Made by a program: the position numbers and the translations under genes. Source: Klebsormidium nitens (lineage: Eukaryota; Streptophyta; Klebsormidiophyceae; Klebsormidiales; Klebsormidiaceae). Taken from it: a DNA stretch of 64,000 nt. The notes below the pieces were generated by a model. The model did no database searches. It was not told where the DNA came from and saw nothing but the letters and a program-made list of their open reading frames with translations. The stretch is taken from contig DF236999.1 of assembly GCA_000708835.1 (NCBI GenBank), positions 189,876-253,875 on the forward strand, written 5' to 3'. Position 1 is the stretch's first letter, and the number at the start of each line of letters is the position of its first letter. This document shows positions 1-10,303 of the stretch, piece after piece.

Positions 1-1604
1 TGGCGCAGGAGGGTGGCAGCCTGCAGCAGTCCTAGTGGCGCTCCTATACGCCTCTCCGTTGCAACCAACACAGACAATTTGAATGGGCCTTGGCCGCCAA
101 GTTGGCGCAAACTTGTGGCTTCCACTCCAGCTTACGAGCTAGCGGAGCGGGGATTTTTCCTGAGTCCCAGCAAAGGTCTGCCCTTTCCTTCCTAAACTAA
201 GCTCGACGACCGTTCGATGATAGAGATTTTGAACGGCTTAAAGTGCATGGAATTTGGGCTCTGCGGTGGGCCTGAGTGACCGAATATGTCCGTCACCATT
301 CTAGTTACTCCCTTCCCTGAAGTTGGAGTTGCAGGGGGGGTGTCGCGATCCCGGAAATCTAGCAAAGAAGGCGCGCAACCGGAGTGCCTCAAATATACAA
401 TGATTGGTCTAATTTCCAAAGGAGAGATGTTTGACACTGGACTTCGTTCGAGGTTTCATTGTGGACTGGCTTTAGTAATAGTGATACCTGCGAAGGGTTG
501 ATCGGGGGTAAAATTTGTGCGCCGGTATATCCTCGTATATCTTGCGTATCAAAACAGAACCGATAGCAATAAACGGGTAACTTCACGTCCGGACATCTAG
601 GCTTTTCTGCATTCTAAACCCTCGATCAGAAAGCTGGTAAGCATCTGACCGCCACAATACCTTCGTCTTAGGAACTCTCTGTCCATGGATGAAGCTTGTA
701 ATCCATTTTGTCTCATATGATGGGGGAATAAGGATTGAGAGGCCGCGCTTTTGTCGTTTAGCAATTTTATACCGTTGAAATTTTGTCTCTTCCTTGTTCA
801 TATAGGTACCAATGGATATGAACGGTACCCACCGAGGTAGCTATGGTAGCCCATGGTCTCCGCCAATTAACAAGTACCGGTAGGTAGGTACCTGACTTGA
901 AGGACGGTAATGTAGGTAGGTTTGAGTCAAACTTGCCATCGGGTTCCAATCTTCTCGAGCATGATTCCTAGACTTTAATGCCGTTCGATGCATGCCTCTC
1001 GATTGATCGGACGGTTCACAATTAGGAATTCAGAATTCTGCTCCGAGCAATTTATAAACCCAATGGCAAACTTGGTCACTGTTCAAAGAGCAGTACCATT
1101 TCAGGGTACGGCACGGCTACCTACCGGTACGGTATACCATATACTGGCCTACCGGGCTCACTCTGAGTCTTGTGGAAGGTGGGCTAGCGACTCGCGAGAC
1201 TCGAGTCACCATCATCTGATTCGTCATGGCCTGACTCGCGCGCAATGGTGCAAAATATCTCCTGTTCCAACTTCAATGCCTTCTGCAAAACCTGGCAAAA
1301 GCCTAAAGGGGAAGCAAAAGGAGCGCACTTTTGCTATCAGTGTCACGCAGATCTTGAGAAGGCAAGACCCAGAGACAAGATCTGCGTGTGTTGTAGTACG
1401 CCTCCTAGACAGTTTTGCCTTGGACGGCTGTAGAACGCAAGGTTAGTTTCATCACTAGAGAGTCTAGTTTTCAGAGCGGCGTTTGCTCAAAGTAAGCACT
1501 TGTTCTCTTTTAAGCTGAAGGGCCGTGCTATTAAAACCAGGGGGACAGTTGAACTACGGTATAATAAAACATCCTGATGGTGACAGGACATACCTCTGTT
1601 TGCC
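1..1604. other. Upstream spacer without a supported gene
   Basis: No open frame here shows protein-like composition or joins to a splice-consistent model. The stretch 810-1140 is rich in GGTA and GGTACC steps on both strands, which looks like a degenerate simple repeat. The 3-prime part is presumably promoter and leader of the transporter gene starting at 1605; no specific promoter element could be assigned. Confidence 0.4.
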
Positions 1605-4600
1605 ATGGTTCAACAAAGTGCTGCAGTGCTGGGCAACCGCAAGTGTCAAAGTCTTAGTTACTCCAGACCCAATAGGCGGCCTTTCCTGAGCCAAAGATCA
1701 ACCGCATGTGTCGCTCTGGTCTCAAAGGAAACGCTTGGATGGTTTAGACATCCACGACATGGGCTCAGGCAAGCACTGAGCAGGGGAGAACCAATACTGT
1801 GTCAAAGAAGGCAGTCTGAGGCGTCAAGTCCCAGGTTGAATAAGAACCGGTACACTGGAAAAGCCTCTGAGCGGAGAGGGAATCTTTTGAAAGAAGAAAA
1901 GGCCCCTTATTCTGTGCCAGACGCCATTAGAAAGCAGTTCAGAAGCAATCATCGCTTGCAGGCAGTTGGTTCAGACTCTCCTAGGCGGAGTGGGCCAGAT
2001 AAGCAGCGGCTAGGGGGTGTCGGCAAGTCTGGTGGACGAAAGGGATGGGCCAGCGGTTTCAGGGGTCTCACCAAGTTGGAGGAGAGGGAGGTTTCTCTTG
2101 TGGATCGGTCGGGCCCTGAGGAGAGCAGGGAGAACACACAGGGAGGGAAGGACGCCGGGGGTTTGTCAGATTGGCTTGTGCAGTTGCTGAGTGGGCAGGA
2201 GAGATCAGAGAAGTGGGATCAGGCAAAGCATGCAAGTGACGCAGAAGGGGACGGTTCAACTCGCCGGCCCGGCCGGTTTGCTAGTCTTCTGAACTCTTTC
2301 CAGGCCAAGGTTGGCTCTCAGGGGGGGCAGGGAGGAGAGAGCGATGCGCAAGCAAGGGAAAAGGATGCGGAAGATGATGGGCCTGCTCCTACAGCTTTCT
2401 CATCATGGACAAGTCTGGACGAACCCTGGGCTAGCATTGTCCTTTTGAATCTGCTAGCGGCTCTGTATGGGTCCAATGCTGTCGCCGCAAAGTTTGTCGA
2501 AGAGGCCGCCGTGGTGCCCCCTGCAAGGTAAGGGGTGTGCCATCAATCTTACATTGCACCCTTCAGGTTGATAGATTTCGATCCTACTGCCCTTATAGCA
2601 TTCTGGGGTAGGTTGCTGGGTTTGTTTGGTTCACTGGCAATATAAGCATCTTACATCTCTTTCGTCTCATGTCGGGTTCTGAAGCCCAATATCAATCTTG
2701 CCCAAGGGTTTCATGTGGTACACGATGCAGCTCTTCTAGTTTGAAGGGGCTTCTGTCATGTTTCAGAAGTCTGCTCATGGGCTCAGCTTCTCTGCTGTGA
2801 TACTCTCTTGGGGTGCGACAAGCTTCTTTTGCATGCACAGCTTTTTTATGGTTTTATGATCCTAGGAACCAAGCATGTCCCAATCTACTTTTCTGCAGCC
2901 TTGCCTGCGCCGTCAAGTTCAGCTTTGCTGCCCTGGCCTTCTCCCCTGTTCTCTGGAGCGTTCTCACGTCGGAGAAGTCTAAGGACAAGAAGACGGTCTT
3001 GGCGGGGATTGAGCTTGGGATGTGGCTGATGGCCGGGATTGTGAGCCAGACGGTTGGCATGAAGACTGGCAGCAGCAGCATTAGCCTGCTGTTTACGTTC
3101 ACCATCATCCTGGTGCCCCTCCTCGAGGTGTCAATCGGAAGGCGCTCCATCAGCCAGTACACATGGCTCGCCTCCCTTGCCGCCCTCACAGGTGCGTTCC
3201 TTGTTTGATGGTGTCCCCTTCAGGAGCTTGTATCTGCATTGGCGCGCTTGTAAACCGTTGCTACCCAGTAGGAGGGATTGTACTGTTTGTTGTGCTCTCT
3301 TGTTTGCTGTCTGGATAGGTCTGTTGTACTTCTATCCTCACGTTGATTCGTTTGGTTATGTTCTTTCAGACCAATCACTTTCTTCAAAAAGAGACAGCTT
3401 TATTTGATCCACGGTGTCTTCCAACTTTTCTGTCTCCTCCCCACTTCCTCACACCTTTTTGTCCTCCTCCACCTCCCCAGGCATGGGCCTGCTCAAGGAC
3501 CACGGCGGCCTCACCCTTGACCTGGTTGCCCCCCCTGTGGAGGACCTGTGGGGCCTGTTCAGCTCCGCCATGTTCGCCATCCAGATTTTTCGGGCCGAGA
3601 TGCTCTGCCAGAAGTTTGACCCGCTGCGCCTAGTTGCCACCCTCCTGGGAGTGTTGGCCGTCCTGTCGATTGGTTGGGAGGGGTGGTCCCTGGTGCATGG
3701 AGGCAATGGGATTGAGCCCCTGGAGCGTCAGCTGAGGGGACTGCCTGTGTGGCCTCTCATGTATGGCGGTTTGGTTGCTGGAGGTGAGTGACAGCCTCGA
3801 TGTGCGGTGCCTACAATTGCTTTGTTGGGAAGATGAAAGGGGAAGGGTCCCCCTCAGGTGGAAACAGAAACATTGAGCATCTTTTGTGGTGATGTTTTTG
3901 CGATGCATCGGAATAATGTGACACCCTTCTGGTTTAGGAGCGAAGTCATCTCTGGTTTAGGCTGCGTCGCTTTAACACACCACATGCCTGCTGAAAAAGA
4001 AGCCTTTTTGAGGGACTGCCCTTTCAAGCTGTTGCTGGTTGTATAAATGTGGAACGAAGCTACAATCGCTGGACAGGTGAAGGCGGTTGGAATTGATCAT
4101 CACTGCCGTGTATCTCAGTTGCCCTTCTCTTGCTGTCCAGGTTTGGGGGGTCTTCTGGAGTTGACGGGCCTGCAGAACATACACGCTTCTACGGCCACCC
4201 TGATCTACACCACTATTCCCATCTGGGGCGGCTTCTTCTCCTTCCTGGTCCGGGGGGAGAGCATCGGCGAGCCGGCCACCCTAGTGGGGGGCAGCCTCAT
4301 GTTCGCCTGCAGTCTTGTTGCTGGGGTGCTTCAACCGAAGAAGGAGCAGGAGCCCCCCCCAGAAACAGAGGCCAAGAAAAAGGAGAAGCAAGCGGCACTG
4401 AAGGAGGAGAAGAAGGAGGAGGTTCAGCAGAACGTGATCATGGCTGCGGTGCGGGACTTGGTGCGCGGAAAGAGCGGAGACGTCGGGGAGCAAGTAGAGG
4501 AAAAGAAGGGGCGGAAGGTGCTGGGCCTGAAGCCCCACCAAGAGGCGCTGGCGCTGAAGCGCCAGGTGGCGCTGAGCAAGGAACTAAAGGGGGAGAGCAA

Positions 4601-7600
4601 AGGCATGGTGGGGAGAGCGATGGGGGCTTTGGCCGCTTTCCGGAGAGAGGAGCCTGAACCTGAGCCTGAACCTGAGCCTGAAACCCTGATGGAAAAGGCG
4701 ATTGATGCGCTGACGGCACCGTTCCACAAGGAAGAAGAGACTGTCTGCCCGCCAGAGGAGAAGATTGAACGGTCCAGTTCGCTTGGGAAAGCTGCGGCGC
4801 GGTTAGGGGAGGCGATCATGGCCTCTGGCGAAAACTTCTTCGAGGGTGCGGGGGAGGAGAAAGCAAAGAAAGCGGACGAGTCGGGTGCGGAGACGGACGA
4901 TGAAGGAGAGGAGCCGTCCGTTAACTCAGACACGCTCCCAGCTGCTTATCTCACGACGCAACTCAAGATGCCGTTTTACGCAACTCAGGCACAGGGCATG
5001 ATGGCGGGGGCGAGCGGGGTGGGGGCGACAGCTGGCGCGGGCGCTTCGGGTGCTGCTGCGGGGTCTGCAGCAGCGGGGGGCGCAGCGGCAACCACTGCCG
5101 CGGGGGGGGCTGGAGCAGCTGCGGCAGGGGCAGCAGCAACGGGTGGCGCTGCCGCAGGCACGGCTGCTGCCGGTACGTTGTTGTCCTTTGCTGGTTCTAA
5201 ACAAAACTTGACATCATGCTGAAAGAAGCTGGGTGGTTCTGAACCATGGGTAGAAGCCTGTGAAAACAGTGGGTTTTCGGTTTTCGCTTGTGAAGCTGGA
5301 CACAACGTACCAACTAGTTCAGAGCTGATGCACGGCTACTGCAGTTCTCAGTTAAACTTGCTCGATCTGGGCGGACGGGACCTAATCAAGCTTGAATGTG
5401 AGGCCTTGACACAATTTCTGGTGATTACGTTTTTGCGAAGATGCTTCTAGGCCAGTCCAGTTTGTCCCGCACAAACAAGTCCTGCAGCTAAACACCTCTT
5501 TACTTGCAGGAGCTGGTGCAGCAGCCGGCACGAGCACCGCCGCGTCAGCCGGCGCAGCCCTCACGGCTGCCGCCGCCCCTGCCACGACAAGCGCCCTTGC
5601 AGGGGCAGCGGCCTCTACTGGTGCTGCCGCGACGGGTGCAGCAGCTACGGGGGCTACTGCCGCAGCCACAGGGGCTGCCGCAACTGGTGCGGTGGGTGCA
5701 GCGGCATCTGGCGTGACGGCAGCAGCAACCGGGGCAGCGGCAACGGGAGGAGCAATAGCAACAGGGGGGGCAGCCGCGACTGGCGCAGCAACAGCAGGGG
5801 CGGCGGCAGCAACTGGGGCGGTAGCCACTGGAGCTGCTGCAACGGGTGCAGCTGTGACGGGGGCGGCGGCAACTGGCGGAGCATTTGTAGGGGCTGCCGC
5901 TACTGGGGGAGCAACAGGGGCGGCTGTGGGTGGGGCAGCCGCGACTGGAGCTCTGGCGGCTACAGGGGCGGCGGGGACAGGGGTCGCGGCTGCTGGGGCG
6001 GGCGCAGCTGTGGCGGGGAGCACAGCAGCGGGGGCCCTCACAGGGGCTGCTGCAAGTGCGGGTAAGTAGTGTTGGCGTTTTGGGGCAATCTATTAGTTTG
6101 TTGAATGTTGCATTGTCTGATGTGTTCGTACGAATCTATTTCGGTCCAACGAGTACTCCTAATGAGAATGCTCCTAGAGCGTTTTTGCACTTTCTCAAGG
6201 ATCCTGATGTTCCAGGCCCCATATTCGGTCGTAGGACCTCCAACTTACTGAATCGTCCAGAACGTTCTGCTGCGATCTCAAATAGATAGCACCTGCCAGA
6301 CTACCGAACCAACCCCTTCTCAATTTCTGCAGGCGGTGCTCTGACAACGGCTGCAACTAGCGCAGCCACGGCAGCCACTGGGGCCGCAGTCACGGGCAGC
6401 GCCACGACCGCTGCTGCCGCCGGGGCCGCAGGCGCTTTCGTGGGGGCTGCCGCAGGCACCGCCGCCACGGGAGCGACCGCCACAACCGTAGCTACAACGG
6501 GAGCAGCTGCAGCAGCCGCAGGGGCGATTGGAACGGCGGCTGCTGTCGCCGGGGGGGGGAGCCATCAGTGGAGCAACTGGAGGGGCTGCCGCGGCTGGGG
6601 GTGCGGCAGTGGGCGCCGCGTGCGGGGTCGTGCCGAGCGCAGCAACGGCAGTTGCTACGGGGGCTGCGACAACGGCGGCTGCCGGGGGGGGTGCTGCTGC
6701 TGCGGGGGGTGCGGCAGCCGGGGGGCTTTTGTCGATATCGGTGGTGGCTAACGAGGCCGTGAATGTGATTGTGGGGGGGATTGCGAGCCCATCGGGGGCA
6801 GGCGCGGTGATTACCGAGGTAGCCAAGGCGGCAGGAAAGACAATTGCGCAGGCGGCATCGCCAGTTTCGGGGGCGGGGGCGAATCTGTTGGCAGACGTGG
6901 CGGGCCTGGCGGCGGACACGCCATTGGCGGCGTTTGTAAGTGAGGTGGCGGCCACTACGCAGGCAGCGGCAGGTGAGCGACCCACAAAAGTGGACAGGAT
7001 CTGCAATGGCAACGCGGATCCACCTTTGTCATTCAGTTACGCTTTCAATGCGACGAAAAGGGACCATGTTTGTCTTTGAAGGAACGTGTGAATAGAACTC
7101 TGCTTACCTCGCTTGCCCTGAAGTGTCAGAAGGCAAAGCACGAATATGGAACTTGTTGGTTCGAGTCGAGAGTAAGGGACTTTCTAATTATGCAAGCCCC
7201 AAGCTTATCAAAACGTTCACAAACAGCCAAGGAACTGCCTTTGAAACGTCGCTTCACAGTGCTTCATGATGCCTGCACTGAACACGTCTACAATCTCATG
7301 CCAAGTACGAAGTACTTACTTCTCTTCGGTCCTTCCCTCCAGGTTTCGTCGCTGGCGCAGGCACCGAAGCCGGAGTGGCGATCGAAACCGCCGCCCAAGC
7401 CGGGTCGGCCGCAGTCAATGCTGCCGTCACCAGCGTCGAAGCCATCGAGGCTCTAGCGGCATCACAGATCACAGAAGCTGCCACGGCCGTGGCCCAGAGC
7501 GCGGCCGTCGCGCAGTCCGCCAGCGAGGTGACGTCAGCCGCCGGGATGCTGAGCGCCGTCATAGAAAACGCGGCCGCAGTCGAAGCTGCTTCCGGGGCGG

Positions 7601-8439
7601 CCTCCGAACTGGTGGTCGGGGCAGACCCCCTAGCGCAGGGCCTCTCGGCCGCTGTACAGTCGGCAGGCACTGTCCTGGAAAAGGCTGTGGAACTCTCGGG
7701 CCCTGTTTCGAGCCAGGCGGTGAGCGCCTCGGAGCCCCTTGTAAATAATGTCCCAGCGGCAGTCCAAGCAGTGGTCGCCGCCATAGAAAAGGCGGCTGAG
7801 ACGGCACTCCCCGTGGCCTCCGAGTCGGCCGCAGGTTCGGCCGCTAGCGCCGCGGGGGATCCCCTTGCGTCAGCCATTGCGTCAGGTGCCGCTGACATCG
7901 GAGCTGCCACGTCGGAGGCGTGGGTCTCGGCCGCGCAGGCCGTGGGGTCGGCTATCGAGGGCGCATTGCCCGCCTCTCAAGGTGCTGAGGTGGCAGCCTC
8001 CGCTGCGAGTGGCTCGTCAGTGGTGGATCCCCTGGCGAGTGAGATGGTCAGTAAAGGGGCGGAGTTTGCGGCGGCCGTGACGCATGCGGCCGGGCCGGCG
8101 GTCCAAGCTGCGGTGCACGCCGCCACAACGGCGGCAGCTGTCGCGGGAGCCAGTGGAGCGGTGACAGCTGTCACTCACGCGGCGTCCGATATTTTGGCGA
8201 ATGCGGGGGACCAGTTCACGTGGCTGGACAGCTCGCAGTCTGGGCTGGGGGATGCGGTCCCTGAGGAAGGGCACCGAGCAGCGGCGACGGTGCTGGGGAT
8301 GATGGGACCGCTAAACATGCATGCGCTAGAGCAACTGTATCATGTAGGCCCGCCATTGATAGGTGGCGGACTGGCGCTCTGCTGGCTGCTGCAGGCTACG
8401 GTGTCGAGGCAGAGGAGTCCGGGGAAGGTGCCAAGGTAG
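1605..8439 (+). CDS. EamA-type (drug/metabolite) transporter with giant Ala/Gly-rich C-terminal tail
   Basis: Seven exons: 1605-2527, 2899-3191, 3481-3783, 4141-5172, 5510-6061, 6333-6972, 7343-8439; about 1,612 residues if one extra G in the run 6551-6559 is discounted. Residues 1-280 are basic and Ser-rich with no strong fold, possibly a plastid transit region plus linker. The membrane core, about 285-567, matches plant EamA-like (DMT superfamily) transporters: a helix at the end of exon 1, then hydrophobic segments in exons 2-4 with family-like stretches such as SLLFTFTIILVPLLE and ATLIYTTIPIWGG. A charged Lys/Glu segment with an EPEPEPEPEP run follows. From about 800 on the protein is almost only Ala, Gly, Thr, Ser and Val, turning into Ala-rich amphipathic sequence in exon 7, with a hydrophobic stretch near the C-terminus (GPPLIGGGLALCWLL). 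Introns 2-6 are all phase 1 and split a Gly codon. Substrate unknown. The start is the first in-frame ATG; an upstream exon is not excluded. Confidence 0.8.
5510..6972 (+). repeat. Degenerate Ala-Thr-Gly coding repeats (exons 5 and 6 of the transporter)
   Basis: Both exons encode nearly pure Ala/Gly/Thr/Ser/Val in irregular blocks such as GAAATGAA. At DNA level they consist of GCN GCN ACN GGN variants, so the low complexity is at protein level with drifted codons rather than a perfect satellite. The composition also keeps antisense frames open, which explains the long Ala/Pro-rich antisense frames. Confidence 0.75.
6551..6559 (+). other. Poly-G run with apparent +1 frameshift in exon 6
   Basis: Nine consecutive G. 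The frame entering from exon 5 (Gly-Ala-Thr rich) changes here into Cys/Arg/Trp-rich sequence and stops at 6749-6751. The frame that carries the Ala-rich reading on to 6972, and splices in frame into exon 7, is offset by one base. Eight G would restore a single frame. Either a homopolymer sequencing error or a genuine frameshift. Confidence 0.8.
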
Positions 8440-9183
8440 CCAGGGGGTTAGATAGACCATTCTTTGTACGAGTAGGCAAATAAACCGTTCATCTGAGTTG
8501 CCGCTAACCGTTGAGCACCCATTCTTTGCGTGTTTGAAGCCCGATTGATCCATAAACTGTACCAAATGCAAGTGGCCATAGTTTGCAGGTACGTGAAAAA
8601 ACATACGTCGTGTGTATAATCTGGTGAGATAGAGGAGCAGGTCACATGGCCTGACTAAAGTTTTGGGAGTCCTGCGTTGAAAGAAAGAGAATCAGGAATA
8701 AGCTATAACCAAGACCTTGTTTCTTTGTTGTAACATGCAAAGGCTGTAGGAAGGTGGGTGGTTCCAAGTATAATCTGCAGTGGTCGGGGACTTAAGCTGT
8801 TGATCCTTTGGCTGCTGATATAATCGACTCAACCTGGTTTCTAGTTCCATCTCTGTCAACCTCCCTAGCTCAGTCCAGTTTGCCTCCATCACTGTATGTA
8901 TGCGTGTGCACATGGTGGGAACACCTATACGTCATGTTTTTGCATGGTGTATACATTACTTGGCTGCGCGGTAACGCTGGGCTTATACATGCTGTCTTTG
9001 CGCACCATCGATCATTAGTGTATATATAAGTTGCAACATGTCGATCTTGAAGGCTGGCATGCGCTATAGCTGTATATTCAATTTAACTCGTAGTGCAGTA
9101 TTTGCATTGCCACCATCATGATCCCTGAGCTATAGCGGCCGCGCCGCGCTGCTTGTTGTATTCCGATATTAGTCCACAAGCTT
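8440..9183. other. 3-prime flank of the transporter gene
   Basis: AT-richer than the exons before it and without a supported gene. It holds the presumed 3-prime UTR and part of the convergent spacer toward the carboxypeptidase gene. Confidence 0.35.
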
Positions 9184-9964
9184 CATAGCGTTGTTGAAGA
9201 GGCTTGCAACCCCGCCCCTAACTCCGCCCGGTTGCTTGATGGAGAAGTGGTCGGGGCATTTTGGCAAGATTCGTTTGCAGGATAAGGTCACTCAGAGACC
9301 GCCACCTGTCTGAGGTCGGAACCTTCGTGTTAGGGGCGGCTCGGCCCTCAAGTTTGGAGGCCGAGAGCTAATGTAGCTACCGGCCGGCATTTTTGCGAGA
9401 CTAAATGTGACTTGCCCGGTCCAAGCCACCGCGCTGTTTCGACCGGCCCGACTGTGTTGCCCAAGTTCGGAACATTCGACTGGAGTAGGTGATACCTAGG
9501 TACCGGTAGTTGACATCAACGCCGAGTTTGAAATGGTGTATCCTCTTCAGGCAGGCGCGCAAATATTAGCCGAGTCGCGTGCAACCGAAACTGAATCGAG
9601 AGTGACCGTAGAGGCTTGTACGCAAAATTCGGTCGACCGTACGAGCATGTCGAATTTTCTGACATGGATGTACAAGTGGGCAAGTTCACCGCGCGCCGCG
9701 TGTCCAATATTTAACATATACCTATTGCGTGCGGCGGTTCGATTCGGTACGTTGGAGTTGAGTTTCCGGAATCCGTACACATGGGGCCCGATTGACACCA
9801 TCGGAACTCCACCATTTGGCTGAGGTTCTGCGCACCGTCGATACGAATATCCACGGTCAAAACCACCTTATCCTGCAAACGAATCGACTTTCCAATCTGA
9901 CAGTGATAGCTTCTGCGGCCTCCGAGTTAGGGGCGGGGTCGCGACCTTCTTCAACAACGCTATG
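9184..9964. mobile_element. Foldback / MITE-like element with ~100-bp inverted arms
   Basis: The left arm 9184-9287 and right arm 9866-9964 are inverted copies. Exact matched blocks: 9184-9199 with 9949-9964 (16 bases), about 9211-9222 with 9926-9937 (a GC-box-like CCCGCCCCTAACT and its complement), and 9269-9287 with 9866-9884 (19 bases, inner end). Between the blocks the arms diverge. The 578-base interior has no convincing protein. This is the shape of a non-autonomous DNA element; no transposase is seen and target-site duplications could not be assigned. Confidence 0.7.
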
Positions 9965-9968
9965 TTAG

Positions 9969-10015
9969 CCGTACGTTTAAGGGCGTATAGCCGTACGTAC
10001 GTTTAAGGGACAATT
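9969..10015 (+). repeat. Short direct repeat flanking the foldback element
   Basis: The block GCCGTACG...TTTAAGGG occurs twice, the second copy carrying an extra GTAC. It lies directly outside the right arm of the inverted-repeat element. Confidence 0.45.
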
Positions 10016-10303
10016 GATGATCGATAAGATGTTAATCGATCTCTTTATGCATTGACCTTGGCCACGCGCTCGCCAAGCAGGTTGAGGCTGATAGCGCGCG
10101 CGCTACATGTTTATTTGGCCGATAATGCATGCACACGCAATGATGTGCATAGTAATGTCAATGATACATTTGCATCATGACGAGTCCTCCTTGGGGCATC
10201 TGCAGTGCCCGGGCCCACCTTGGCCTAGATCCTCCATGAATAGGAAGCGCTTTGGGGATGCACTTGATGACTGCGAAGCAGCTCCTCGTATCTACTATTC
10301 GTA

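Noticed and set aside
5382-6041. 219-residue Ala/Pro-rich antisense open frame (and similar ones at 6301-7012 and 7296-7910)
   Set aside because: It is the mirror of the Ala/Gly/Thr codons of the sense exons and crosses intron sequence; the sense frame joins in frame with the transporter.
7155-7180. T-arm-like GGTTCGAGTC inside an intron of the transporter
   Set aside because: The surrounding sequence does not fold as a tRNA cloverleaf.
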